From positions 19,883,257-19,947,256 of the forward strand of contig NC_052476.1 in assembly GCF_009730915.1 (NCBI RefSeq): a DNA stretch of 64,000 bases, in the 5' to 3' direction. The notes beneath the pieces are model-generated. The model was not told the DNA's origin. It was given only the letters and a program-made list of their open reading frames with translations, and ran no database searches. Below, piece after piece: positions 12,501 through 24,983 of the stretch (position 1 is the stretch's first letter; every line of letters begins with the position of its first letter). Source of the DNA: Dioscorea cayenensis subsp. rotundata (Eukaryota > Streptophyta > Magnoliopsida > Dioscoreales > Dioscoreaceae). Both the position numbers and the translations under genes were made by a program.

Positions 12501-15457
12501 CTGAATTCCTTTTTCTATTGAGATTTACTCATCTCTTTACATTTGTCACCATGAAATTGAAATAATTATTTAGGTGTCCCACATCCACAGTTAATACTGC
12601 TCCTAAGGGACCTTGCATTAAAGATGGCAATTGAATTCAAGGGAATCTTGATGTCCTTCTACAGAGACATCAATACATGGCAGGAGAAACATCTCATCAA
12701 ACACCGTTTTGACAGTACAACACCCTCTAGCTTTTACCAACTTTAAAAATGGTCTAGTAGCCAGCTTTGCTCTTAGCTGGAGCAAAGATACTAAGTTGAT
12801 CCGTGCAGCGGTGCACGTACGTACGGTGGCATAACAGCCATCCATGTATGCATGCATGCATGCATGCCATGCACGTACACACCGACGAGCTCATCATTAG
12901 CTTCCAGGCCATCATAACCCAACCCATAAATTAACAAAGGGGGACCCCATATGCCTATCACATCCCAAAAGGTCACACATATTTTATGTTACCCACCATG
13001 GATGGACCTTGAAAGATGTTTGGAATCTGTCTTTGCTTTTGGCTTTGTGCTCTCTCACACGTGTGTTGTGTGCGTGCATACCGGTGCATGCATTGTTTGA
13101 CTTCAAGGATGCTTCTATGAAGTTCTTTACTGGTTTGTATAATAATATATCCAGTCTGTAGTTGTTGTGGCTGGAATTAATGAACATGTCTCTTCCCAGT
13201 TTATAATAGAAAGGATATTTTTTAAGTTAGAATGATTACTTCAAAAGTAGTGTTATTAATATACGGTTTGGACTTGGGTTGATATGGATTATATCACATG
13301 TGGAACTTATTTGTTTTACCAAGTCAAAGGTTTATGATTTGGAAATTTGATATAGCTCGGCAAGCTTCTAGATATCTATGAAGACTTGTTTTGTGTTTGT
13401 GATAAACTAAATTAGGTGCCATTTTATGTGAATGAAAACTCAATAATTCAAACTATAGGGTCTGTAGATGAGAATTTGTCATGTTGTAAGATTTTAAGGT
13501 CATAACTTGGTACATATACAAGTACAATTTTAGGAGTTGGACATACTAGTAGTTATGAGTATGGGATTTTAAGAATAAATTAGTGAATCTACCACAGGCC
13601 TTAGTGTGTGTGTGTGTATACTGAGTAAATTGCTTATTAGTTCATAGGGCTTTTGTTTTACTTCTAAGTCCCTTTATTTTAACATCATAAATCTTGTAAA
13701 ATTCCAAAAAAATATTTTTTTTTTAAATCCTGTTGTTCATTAATAGGGTTACAATTGTTCTGAACCAAATAATAATTATTCAAAATTCAAGGAATTTGGA
13801 GCACTTGGAAAAATAGAGGTAATCCCTATTGCATATAAAAAATTATAATTCTCAAACCAAAACCTGTTTAAAATTATTATATCCAAACTTATCTGTCTAT
13901 AATTTTTATCTTAAAATTCCCAAACCTGTGCCATCCCAAACTTATCCCAAACCCGCTAAACCCGTTCCATTTGATATTTAAATTAGCAGAATTAACCATA
14001 TGTATTCACAAAATTAGTATTAATTCATTTTAAATAATCATAGTCATAATCTTAGTGAATTTTAATACATTGGTCTTCAAAATCTTTTTAAAAAATAACT
14101 TAACAAAATGTTTTTACATAAACAAATATATACATATACATATACATACAGAGAAAGAGGATATGTCAATTGCTGACATTAATAACATATGCAGTTGGGA
14201 AAAAGTTAGAAATAGAGAGAGACAAAGGAAATGCTATTTGGTTTTTTATAGATTTTTTGTGAAGGTGCTAGTAGAAATCAGATTGGACGACGATATATAT
14301 AATAATTAAATATTTGAATATTTGTTAATGTAAAAAAATTAGATCATCTCAGATCAAACAAATCAACATGAGTTCTAAGCCATGATCACTCTCCCTTGGT
14401 CGACCGGAAGACAAGAGATAAATTTTTTTTAAAAAAAATTGAGTCAAATATGAGAAAATCACTACAAGATTTGAATAAGTAATAATATAAAAAATAAACG
14501 AAGGTAAATGTTTATATTAAAGTAACATGGTGAAAGGCTTTCAAATAGTAATAGTAATTAATTAAGTATTCAATATCGATATATACCTTTATGTGCTTTA
14601 GATATATATATATATATATATTATGTAGATATATGGAATATTTATTTAATTGTTTTATATATATATATATATATATATCTACATATGGGTTCTCTTTTTT
14701 GGGTACCCAAGATTCAAATCCCAAATTCATTCCGACTCTACCTGGGCTTTAATTTTAAATCTCAAACTTGTAAACAAGTTCTATTAGGTTCAGATAGATC
14801 GAGTACTCGCCAAACCCATAAATACTATCATTCCTAGCTATTTACCAATATTTGGATATTGTTCTCTTTGTCTGATGGAATTTTGTCACAAATAAGAAAT
14901 TTAGTTTGAAACCTATGCAACATAACTTCTCCCCAAGTTCCTGATTGTTTTTTTCCTCTTAATGATAAAGTCCTCTTTAGTTTTCAACTTAAATTAATTG
15001 TTTCAGTTTACCATTGTGATCCAATAAAATTTACTACTAATTACAATGAATGTGCTGGAATATTATCTGACGCTTAAACATTTTTTATTTATCTTATAAT
15101 CTTGTACTTAAACATGTAAATGGTTAAAATCTCATCAAATAGAATTATATCTCCACCTGAATAGAAAGAACCAAACACTGATTTTTCATGACCAGTAGTA
15201 TAAAAACAAGTAATGAGAAATATCCATTTTTGCTTTCAGGTTATGTATCATCCTCTGATTATTGATTATAATTACTGAAAAATAGGTGACCACTGAAAAT
15301 TCCCAAGAAGAGATAAGGTTTTGCAACACCATATCATGATCCAACCACATAGGAAGCGCCATGTGTCAGGTAAGCAATCACTCTCTCACTTCATATTATC
15401 TGCATACCTTGCAAGGATGTGTAGGAAGGCACATAGAGATAGAGAGAGTAGTGGAGA
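9580..15457. other. Intergenic region
   Basis: No gene could be supported in nearly 6 kb. A TATA-like ACTATATGAA on the minus strand at about 9665-9675 may serve the patatin-like gene. The rest is AT-rich, with a CT microsatellite (about 11147-11163), a CATG/GCAT run at about 12846-12870, TG repeats near 13605 and TA repeats near 14605 and 14660. Short open frames here have no family signature. Confidence 0.5.
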
Positions 15458-17149
15458 ATGGCAACCTCTGTAATGTCAGCTTTGGCACTGAAGCCATCTC
15501 CAGTTATTGGAAGGTCACAGTTGAAGGGTATCCCTTCACTGGTAAGACCCTCCTCCAGACTCAATGTCCAAGCTAGTGTCAAGAAGATCAAAACATCCCA
15601 ACCTTATGGTTAGTAACACTAGAAACCAGATTTAACTCTTATTTATTCTAATTTCTAAACATGAATTAATCTTTCTTTCTATAATTGATGAGGTTTTTTG
15701 ATGTTCTGTTTGTCTTGTATTCTTTTGCATTCCACTTTCTGTTTAGCTAGAGTACCAGAAATATTAGAATTCTCTGTAACATGGTGATTAATGATATATA
15801 TATATATATACTTGATGAGTTTGAGAGCTTTAGTAGAATTTCTTTGCTTTTGCTATGTCTATATGTATTTTTATTTCTAAACATACATTGAAGACTTTGA
15901 TCTGTTCTATAATTGGTGGAAGTTTTAGTTTATAGGAGATAATATCATAGTTGAACTTTTGTTCAAGTTTTTCATTGGATGATTCATTCTACAATTGGTT
16001 TAGGTTTTACTTGAAAGGGGTTAATGATCAATTGATGCTCTGTTATTCTTGTTTGATGTTTGCTTTCATTTATACAACATGACCATGAAATTTACATACA
16101 TACATACAATATAAAACTTTTTTTTTTTAGCTTAAATCTAGTACGGTAGCATGACAAAAGAGGCATTCAAGAGTGTTAAATTGTAGTCCGAAATTAGAGT
16201 ACAAATATAGTTGAGATTTAGATGAATGGCTTCAATAGTAGAATAATTTATTATTATTTATTATTTATTTTTTTTATTTTTGAAATCAATCAATAAAACC
16301 AGGATGATGTTCTTGAGCAAAATAAAAATAAGCAATAATTTTGCAGGACCCGGAGGGGGGATGGATTTGCCTGGTGGATTAGATGCTTCTGGAAGGAAGC
16401 AAAAGGTTCATTATTACTCATCTTTCAGTCTCTTTTATTCTTTTTATCAATTTAATTTCATTATATATATATTAAATTACAGACACCATAGTGAATTTTG
16501 TTTTATATATTGCTGCACATGAATTGGTTTGAATGTATACAGGGCAAAGGTGTCTACCAATTTGCGGACAAATACGGAGCTAATGTGGATGGTTACAGGT
16601 ATATTATTATATTTTAATGAACCAAAAAAAAAATATTTATATATATATATGGTTGTCTTTTCAGGGGGAAAAAACCATATTTGCTTGTTTATATATTAAC
16701 AAATCAATTTAAAAATTTTATAAAAAAGATAAATATATCATAACTCGGATATTTTCTTTTTCCAAAATATAGATGAAAGAAGACATGCTAGCAAAACAGT
16801 CCTTGTTTTAAATTAAAAAACATGAAACGGTGCCAAGTACCTATTTATAATGTAAAAGCAGTTGGAATGATTATTGCTACTAGATTCAATTAGTTCAATC
16901 TTTAAATAACATGTTGCTCCAAATAAACTTTTTTCATTAGAAAACAAGAAACATTAACATTTCCCTTGTATAGTTTTTTGACGGAAAATTTTGTACAATT
17001 TGCAGTCCAATTTATTCACCGGATGAATGGTCTCCAAGTGGTGATGTCTACGTAGGAGGTAAGTGATCAATCACACACACGCATTAAAAAAACAAAACAA
17101 ATAAAAAAAATTAAAAAAAGACATATAATCAATTAAAATAAAAACATCA

Positions 17150-17186
<37 letters not shown>

Positions 17187-17561
17187 GTAAGGAGATTTTA
17201 AAATTTTGTGAAGAGTTTTGAAACAATATCATATATAAAATAAAATAATTAAATAACTCCTATTGTATAAATTATCTTAGATTTTAAAGGTTTTATAGAC
17301 ATTTATTATATAAATAATTATGTATAACTAATAGTTTTTTAATTATTAATATAAATAAAAATTTAAATGTTATTAAAAAAATTTTAATAATATATATATA
17401 GATTATTATTATTATTATTTAAAAATTAGTAATGATAATGGAAGGAATGAATGAATGGAAATGCAGGAACAACAGGGCTATTGATATGGGCAGTGACTCT
17501 TGCTGGACTTCTAGCAGGAGGTGCTCTACTTGTCTACAATACTAGTGCCTTGGCACAGTAG
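15458..17561 (+). CDS. PSBR: Photosystem II 10 kDa polypeptide PsbR precursor
   Basis: Five exons: 15458-15608, 16347-16405, 16543-16598, 17006-17058 and 17467-17561. All have GT-AG junctions with continuous phase and give 137 residues, normal for PsbR. The N terminus ([20 protein letters not shown], then [13 protein letters not shown]) is a Ser/Ala-rich chloroplast transit peptide. The mature part has the PsbR landmarks [40 protein letters not shown] and [15 protein letters not shown]. One C-terminal membrane span follows (about residues 110-130, [20 protein letters not shown]), ending NTSALAQ. PsbR is a lumen-exposed thylakoid subunit that helps stabilise PsbP and PsbQ at the oxygen-evolving complex. 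An I-box-like GATAAG motif near 15311 fits light regulation. An AATAAA-type signal lies near 17675. The identification is firm. Confidence 0.96.
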
Positions 17562-18193
17562 ATAATGTTTCTCTACTTTGAACTCCTCTTTCTTCTTCTT
17601 CTTCTTTTTCTAATATGTAATTTGAATTTTCAATGCAATTAGCATCCTCGCAATGTAAAGACTTGGACATAATCAAATAAATCACATATTATCTATTTGT
17701 TTATGTACACCCGTGTGTGCAGGGGCTGCATATAAACTCAAGTAAAATTTATAATTACAAAAGTATATGTATAAATATACTAAATAATTGATTCGCAATA
17801 ATGATATATTACCGTGGTAATGAGATTGGTAATGAGATCGGGAATGCCGTGAAGAAAACAATGGCTAACCCTAGTGCTAGCTAAACTCTTAACTCTCTCG
17901 GTTATACGACTTTAAATAGATAATCCCTCTGGTTATCTCGAGCCTGTCACATGTTTTTACCTTGTTTATAGTTTTAAACACCTCTATGGTAAGTTTTATT
18001 TTTATGTTTTATAGCTTGTAGGATGATCATGTAACCATCTTTCCTTTCTTTAGCAAAGTTATAAGTTATTCACTTTTATCAAATATTTAACATGTATATG
18101 ACTATTTACAATTTTCATTTATCATTCATATATTATTCATCACAGGCCTGAAATGTCATCAGACTGATCACAGCTAGTCCTTAGGTAACAGAT

Positions 18194-18230
<37 letters not shown>

Positions 18231-18405
18231 TGGGTAGGGACTAATTATTGAACCTATTTTAGTACACCATGAGAAGTCCACATGGTAAATAGGCTTCATA
18301 GCTAACAAGACTTACAAATCACACAAGAGAAACTTAAAGAGATGGAACTCTCTGTAAATACAGAGAGAGAGAGAAACTAAGTAGACCTGGTAGAATGAAT
18401 TCATC
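17562..18405. other. Convergent intergenic spacer between PsbR and the GGP-like gene
   Basis: The spacer lies between two 3' ends. It contains polyadenylation-type AATAAA sequence near 17675, a (TA)n tract at about 18200-18225 and a GA-rich run at about 18361-18375. No further gene is seen. Confidence 0.5.
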
Positions 18406-21015
18406 TCAAGGAAATACCTTGTTTGCAATGCAGCAGCTTTGCTGCTTCAGGGTTTGGAAATCTTGGTCATCAAGTGAAACGGAAGCCAATCGATTAAAGA
18501 TATCCTCCTCGGAGACATCATCAAATTTGGTGACTGTGTTGAATATGAAGTAGCCTCCACATTCCCAGGCCGACAGATGATTGGTAGCAGATGATGATTC
18601 GACCTTGTGCACAACATACAGACGGTTAAACCACGTTTGAGAATTCCATATCAACTAACAGAACTACATGTTGAAGTGGATTTAGTAAAATTTTGATGAA
18701 AAAAAAAGCCAAACTGTTTATGCTTTTAAATACCTGAGGGAACAAGAAGAATTTACGGGCGCGGTCTGAGATTAGCAGACTGAACACAGCATCGCGATCT
18801 TGGAGAACAGAACATATTTCTGACATGACTCTTGCCAGTAATTTGGGGTTGTCCCTGCTCATGAAGACCAAGGTTTTAATGGGATATCCAGCAACCTCAC
18901 ATATTTGGATCCCTCCATCAAGTGGATCACCATATACAGGGATCAGCTCCCCAAGTTCCACGGGTAAAACACTTGCAAAGAAATTGGCCTGGAGAGGAAG
19001 AGGAAATTATGAGCATAAACAGGACAGTATTGACAATTTCTCAGTTTTAGATATCAGTGAACAATGTTAAACAGAATGGATAATGCATGTGCAAGGCAAG
19101 TATTAACAATCAAAACTGGCTTGCGAATAATTGAGAGCATCGATTATTAGAGGAAGTTTGTATCTTAATTCAGTGAAACTACAGTTTCAAAAGTACTTGG
19201 AATATAATTTTAGAAGTTAGTAAGATTATTACCTGAAAATATACGGCACTTGGATTCACAAGAGGTGCATAATCATAGAACATACGGAAGAAGCAGTCAT
19301 CTAACTCAATAGCTATCTCGTTGATATATTCTAGTGATTCTTTGTCCAATATCTTTGACGGATTATAAAATTTATATGGAACCAAGTAGATGTGACCATA
19401 CTCAATTGGGTTGACCTGCAAGGAGAATCAAAATCAATCAGAAACAGAACTTAAAAGGTCAGCTCGACTCATATGAGAAATAAACACATCAAGTTATTGC
19501 TTACATTAACAAAGACCAAGGTCCCATCTTGTGGCAGCATGGACGAATGCATAAGCTCAGGGCTTGCATTTTCTCCTCTTGTAATGCAAAGGAGTATATT
19601 GTCTCTGCAGATTTTGACATTGGTCATTCTTGATGATCCCAATAGTTGGTTGTCTGCATTCTCAAATAAAGCCAAAGAGGTTGAACTCCATTGCTCATTT
19701 AACTGCGCAATGAACTTCTTCCCACCAGAAATCACCTGCATTGGCAACAGAAACAGCTCCCTACAAACTGCAGGAAAAACCTAAACAATGGATGTTCAAC
19801 AGTAAACACTGAAAAAGCACCTTAGTCTCACAGTTGGTAACATCATAGTTGAGCTGACCCTTCCATGCACGATCCTCCCACTTTCAAGGTTAGAGTATTA
19901 AATAAATACAGATTCTCTTTAAAAGCAAGTAAACAAATCATTCCGAGAGGTGATGTACCTGAGCAAGGAGGAGTGTGCCAAGTAGATTCTGTCCCTCTTC
20001 AGCATTGGATAAAAAGTCCCCATTGGCACCAGTTTCTATGGAAAAAGATTCCCTTAACTGGTAAAGGGGTGCACTAGTTCCTAGAAATTCAATAAGGATT
20101 AAAAACAATTAAGTGACAACTTTACACTTCTTGACTGAATTGAACAAATGAACTATATTTCAGAGACATCCCTTGTACATTACTAATGAGGACACTCATC
20201 TCATTAAGTTTGAGCAGCATTGTCAACAAGGAAAAATAAGCTACTCTTATGGCAACAATGTTTACAGGGTAATGGTTTTCAACAATCAAGACACTATGAA
20301 ATCGAAATTAGTAAAAGAACCTCCCATGGAAGAAAAGGTAAACAGAAATATGTGTCTAAGCATGTGTGTAATTAGATGGGGCAACTCCATAAGTGCTACA
20401 GGCAACAACATTATTCTTCAATCAAACTCAAATCATAACAACCTCATTATTATGCAAATCTCCATCATGACAATGCTTTTATATAATGCAATAATCAGCA
20501 TGATATATCACTCAAAAGTAAATGTTGGGATAACAAACTAAAAGTCCCTACTACTTAATGAATCAAAATGACATACAACGTCTTATCTTGCTAACAAAAT
20601 TGGCGGCTTTGTCTTCTTTATTATAATCAGTAGTTTGAAGGAAACACTATTCAACAAGTCAAACCATAAGACATTAACTACAGTATCTGATAGGATATTC
20701 AGATTATTCAGACAATGCTATATAGTATAAAATTCCTCGAGTTGCAGATCTAGTAAGAATTAAATTTGCTATGTATTTCCTCAAAGAAGCATTTTTGTGG
20801 TTCATGGAACCACATAAATATTCCTCAGGTTTGAAAGTAAAATAGATCATAAAAACAAAAACAAAAGGAACAAATTAAAAAAACAATGCAGTAACAACAC
20901 TGAAAATTGAAAACCCCGACATACCTCTGAGAGGCATAACATGACATTTCAGCTGCTCAGTACTGTTCAATTTAAGAAACGAGTAGGCGCTTTCAAACTG
21001 CTTTACTGTCACCAT
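18406..21015 (-). CDS. GDP-L-galactose phosphorylase-like protein (VTC2 family) lacking the HxH catalytic motif
   Basis: Seven exons: 21015-20925, 20080-19959, 19880-19821, 19735-19505, 19415-19233, 18988-18734 and 18603-18406. Junction phases agree throughout, giving about 379 residues (Arabidopsis VTC2 is about 440). Family blocks occur in order: GTSAPLYQL, LLLAQWEDR, LNYDVTNCETK, GGKKFIAQLNEQW, VNPIEYGHIYLVP, VFSLLISDRARKFFLFPQ and HLSAWECGGYFIF. Normal GGPs convert GDP-L-galactose to L-galactose-1-phosphate, the committed step of ascorbate synthesis, using a histidine in an NHLHFQ motif. Here the aligned stretch is SAVYFQ (followed by ANFF), so both histidines of the HxH are gone, while the earlier EYGH histidine remains. 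From family knowledge I infer that it is catalytically inactive or altered. The terminal codons (VFP then stop) read through a possible donor at 18417, so a further 3' exon cannot be excluded. The leader keeps a GGP-type uORF. Confidence 0.85.
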
Positions 21016-21079
21016 ATTATAAGCACAGTGCTCGGATAGAATAGAATGTAGTAACCTAAAGCTATGCTACTTAATCCGA

Positions 21080-21256
21080 TCAAACTTCTGAACCGCCACC
21101 CGCAAGAAAGGTTAAATCTGCAGGATGCCCACCAGCAGAAGGTAGGGCACCTCGACCACCGTGGAAAGAAGGGGAAGCAATCAGGAACTTAGGGAAACCT
21201 TGCGAGCATACTTTTCCCCTTCTAATTTGAATACGGGTTTCTTTTCTTAGAGCCGT
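21080..21256 (-). promoter_or_regulatory. Non-AUG (ACG) upstream ORF of GGP type, 58 codons
   Basis: In the leader of the GGP-like gene, an open frame runs from ACG (21256-21254) to TGA (21082-21080). An in-frame TAG lies 8 codons before the ACG and there is no ATG between them. The peptide starts TALRKETRIQIRRGKVCSQG and ends HPADLTFLAGGGSEV. Plant VTC2/GGP genes are known to carry a conserved ACG-initiated uORF of about 60 codons. At high ascorbate its translation stalls ribosomes and represses the main ORF. Position (64 bases before the main ATG), start codon and length all match. I infer that translation of this paralogue is still ascorbate-controlled. Confidence 0.85.
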
Positions 21257-21354
21257 GGTAGCTAACTCAAGCCAGCCCTATCCGGACCAGCAATTCCTCA
21301 ACAGCACCAATTACTTTAAACAATTTCCAAGGAAGTTCTCAAGAATTCATCGAT

Positions 21355-22103
21355 TCTGAAAATGCCAGTACTAATCAAGTTCAACCTAGACTTCCACAAA
21401 TCAAAATAACCTCAAAATGTTCTGCAAGATAAGCAAGAACCCAAATTCTGATCAAAATAATGATACACAAAAGATAAAAAAATTCTGATCAAATTAAAGG
21501 AAATAACTAAACATATAAATAATTCAAAGACAAAATTCCACTAGAGTTAGCCAAAATCAACAACCAATTGAACATCCACAACACAAAAGAAAATCAAAAA
21601 ACCAAAATCTCCACCTGCATTAGGGAGCAAGAAACCCAATCCATCAATGAGACACTAAACTATAGAAGCAAACAAAATCAAACAGAAAAAACCTCGCAAA
21701 TCCATCAAATTATACACAAATAAACAAAAATCAACACCAAAAATCCAAATGACATTCTTTTAAGACCTCCCACAAAATAAACAGTTCTCCGATCTGAAAA
21801 CACATGAACAACCCTAATTTCAGAAAAAAATCAATAAACACAAAAAAAAACGCAAATAATTCCAACCAATCGATCAAACATCATATAGAACCCAATTATC
21901 GCACCTCTTCCATCCCGGTCATAAAAAGTCAAGAAAAAACCTAGATTTGAACCAAATCGATCTACAAAAACCCACAATTCCTCATAGAATCGAGTTGCGA
22001 TCAAATCAAAGACCATAAATTCCTTCAAATCCAACAAAATCACTGGATAACACGAGAAATAATCGCATAAATCAAGAGAAAAAGGGAAGGAGAAAGGATA
22101 CCA
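21355..22103 (-). other. Leader (5' UTR) intron of the GGP-like gene
   Basis: A probable donor (GTATCC, 22103) follows a short leader exon downstream of the TATA box. A good acceptor (CATTTTCAG, ending at about 21355) precedes the exon that carries the uORF. The stretch between is AT-rich, without coding features. Boundaries are inferred from splice consensus only. Confidence 0.5.
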
Positions 22104-22163
22104 AATCGGGGTCCGCGTGTTCCGAGAAGCTTCATCGGTAGTTGAAGAACGAGAGGTCCCTCC

Positions 22164-22171
22164 CTTTTATA
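22164..22171 (-). promoter_or_regulatory. TATA box of the GGP-like gene
   Basis: TATAAAAG on the minus strand lies about 60 bases upstream of the presumed leader donor site, in a GC-richer segment with CT-rich initiator-like sequence after it. It is well placed for a start of transcription near 22135. Confidence 0.6.
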
Positions 22172-22927
22172 AGAAAAGGCAGAGAGGGACCAATCTCGAT
22201 GAGATCCTATGTGCAGCTCCAAACACGGAAACACAAATGAACGACTAACGTGGCAGACTTTTATTGGTCCAATCGATGGGAGAATTATAGTGATATTACG
22301 TGGCTGATTTTGATTGGATGATTGTGTGGGGCCCATTTAATATATATATGCTGGAATTGGATAGCGGATATTCTTGTGTTTATTTGACCTTTTTTGGACT
22401 TTTTTGAAAAAGTGAACCATTATTAAATTCAGTCAAGTTTAGCGTTTTAAACAGAAATTAATTAAAAATTTGTCTTTAAAAACCATGTGACATTTTTATT
22501 TTTAAAAAAATATATAAAAAAGGCTCAGAAGTCACAAGAGTACAAAATTTTTTTAACTTTATTTTTAACAATAAAAAAAAAAGCAAATAAATATATTTTA
22601 CATATAAACAATATGAATTTTGTGAAGAATAATAGCTATTACCCACTCCAAGAGGGGTACCCAAACTGTTTTAAATAAGAAAAAATTGCTTTTTTTTATT
22701 TGTCGCACCTCTTGCATGCATATAAAAATTTAAAATAAACCATGTATTATACATGCAACTAATAATTCACTATAAATATAAATATTTTCATAAATATATG
22801 ATATAAATAATATAAGAATAAAAAAAAAAAATATATACCGGACACCTTAAATTATACTTCACTTTTATCATTTCTTCTTCTATTCTATTTTTCTATATTT
22901 CATTTACAATATGTGAAAAAATATATA
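22172..22927. other. Intergenic, AT-rich
   Basis: This is the promoter-proximal region of the GGP-like gene, followed by plain AT-rich DNA up to the target duplication of the hAT element. No gene is seen. Confidence 0.5.
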
Positions 22928-22935
22928 TTTATAGA

Positions 22936-24975
22936 CAGTGGCAGAACTAGAAACAAAATTTAGAGGTGCTGAATTCAAATTTAAAAATTTTATGAATATT
23001 AAATAATTTTATTAATTTAAATTTCAGACAATAATAATCAATAATTCAAAAATATAAAATATACATCAATCTAAGAATTTTCGTTTATGTGTTAAAAAAC
23101 CTATCATATTTACATAATTAGCAAATAACTCAACTAACACTTAAACATTAAATTGACAAATAATACAATTAAAAAAACTTGACATAAATTCACAATAAAA
23201 ATTCATTTATGCAACAATTATTTTACAAACAATCTATAAATAATCAATTTTTCATAACAAATAATCACAACAAATATCTAAACGTTTTAACAACAATTTC
23301 CATAACAAATAGTCAAACAAATATATAACAAATATCTAATAATTATTTAATAAATATAAAATATTTTTTTAAACAAATTAATTTAGATATAAAATATTTT
23401 TTAAAAAAAAATACATAATAAATCTCTATAATGAAAGATAAAATATTAACTCGAAAGTCGGAAAAATTGAGCAAAGAAAGAAAACCCAAAAGCTGCAATG
23501 ATTGTTTTTAGAAATTTTGAAATAGCAATAGCATTTTTTTATGGTTTTATTTTTTTTATATTTATTATTACTATTTTTACATTAATATCCTTAAAAAATT
23601 AATAATAATGTATTGATAATTTAAATATATATATATAACTAAATATAAAATTTTAAAACAAAATATTTGAAAATTTTAGGTTAGCCATATTATTTATTAT
23701 ATTGTATATATTGTGGGTAGAATTTTAAAAAATAAATAAATATTGTGTTTGAGCACGGCTAATTTATTAAAAAATAAATAAATTTTAGGTTAGCCATATT
23801 ATTCATGGGAAGGGGGTGCTTGAGCACGGCTAATTTATTAAAATATTGTGTTTTTTTAAATTATTCTCAAAATGCGTATTTCCATAATTATTTACTGAAA
23901 TGAGTATTTTATATATTTTTTATTATTTTCTTTAAATTAGTCGGACCCACTGTGGTTTTATAATATTTAAATTTATTTTTTAAAAAAATTAGAGGGGCCC
24001 GTTATTTTTTTAATATTAAATTTTTATTTTTTAAAAAACTAATGGGCCCTGGTAGTTTTTAAAATAAAAACATTTTACATCCAAACCCTTATAATTTTCA
24101 TTAATTTTTCTTATAACTTATTTTTTCTAATTTCTACTATTTTTTAATTTCACTAATTGTAATCGGTTAATAATTTAAATAAATAATTTAAATATTTTTT
24201 CATCATAAGGGGGTTGTTGGGATAAATTATTAGTAGCATATGGCACCTACCCCATTCATGAAAGCTATTGGATAAAATTGATCTTGACCATCCATTTGTT
24301 AGGTGGAGGCCTATATAAACCCTCAAAGTTCATTTTCTAAAATACACAAGTATTTTTTTATAAGAAAAAATTATCAATATAGAGAGAAACTCTTCTTTAA
24401 AATTTTTGTCATTTTAGTTTTTTTATTTTCTTGCAAAATTATTTTATTTTATTTTTTTACATTAAATCTAGCAAAATTCATATTCTTGTTATACTGAACA
24501 AAAGAGATAACCTTGGTCGAGAGGAACACTGATGGGACCGGCTAATTTATATGATGAAAAAATATTAAAATTATTTATTTAAATTATTAACAGCCGGTTA
24601 CAATTAGTGAAAGTAAAAAATAACATAGTAGAAGTGAGAAAAAATAAGTTATAAGAAAAATTAATGAAAATTATAAGGGTTTGGATGTAAAATATTTTTA
24701 ATTTTAAAACAACCGAGCCCGCAGTTTTTTAAAAAATAAAAACTTAATATTAAAAAAATAACGGACCCTCTAGTTTTTTAAAAAATAAATTTAAATATTA
24801 AAAAACCACAATGGGACCGGCTAATTTTAAAAATAAAAAAATAAAAAAATATAAAATGCGCATTGCCGTAAATAATTATGGAAATGCGTATTTTGGGAAA
24901 TAATTTAAAAAAACACAATATTTTAATAAATTAGCCGCTTAAGCACACCCTTCCCCCTTTTCAAATCCGTCTCTG
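22936..24975. mobile_element. Non-autonomous hAT-type DNA transposon with nested foldback
   Basis: The element is bordered by an 8-bp direct repeat TTTATAGA (22928-22935 and 24976-24983), the hAT target-site signature. Its ends are imperfect inverted repeats starting CAG: CAGTGGCAGA on the left and CAGAGACGGA on the right when reversed. That agrees with the CAGNG(G/A)C(G/A)GA ends common in plant hATs. It spans 2040 bp and has no transposase frame. Inside, about 23800-24208 and 24550-24960 form long inverted arms containing GTGCTTGAGCACGGCTAATTT/GGCTAATTT and GGACCC/GGGCCC blocks, around a 340-bp loop. A partly repeated end sequence at about 23690-23840 suggests that one hAT end was copied inside another. 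Confidence 0.75.
24215..24500 (+). mobile_element. Short LTR-like segment in the loop of the hAT foldback
   Basis: It begins TGTTGGGATAAATTATT and ends CTGAACA, giving TGTT/AACA inverted ends as in many Copia-type LTRs. A TATATAAA promoter motif lies at about 24313. The total is 286 bp. No target duplication and no primer-binding site were found, so this is a fossil fragment at best, or a chance resemblance. Confidence 0.3.
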
Positions 24976-24983
24976 TTTATAGA

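Noticed and set aside
12840-12900. CATG/GCAT palindromic run as a possible miRNA hairpin or CRISPR-like repeat
   Set aside because: It is a simple microsatellite. No known plant miRNA sequence was recognised, and CRISPR does not apply to a plant nuclear genome.
22040-22336. 98-codon minus-strand frame over the GGP-like promoter
   Set aside because: It crosses the TATA box and the leader donor site and reads into the leader intron.
24303-24497. Open frame of Phe/Lys-rich codons in the LTR-like loop
   Set aside because: AT-driven composition with no motif; it overlaps a presumed non-coding LTR.
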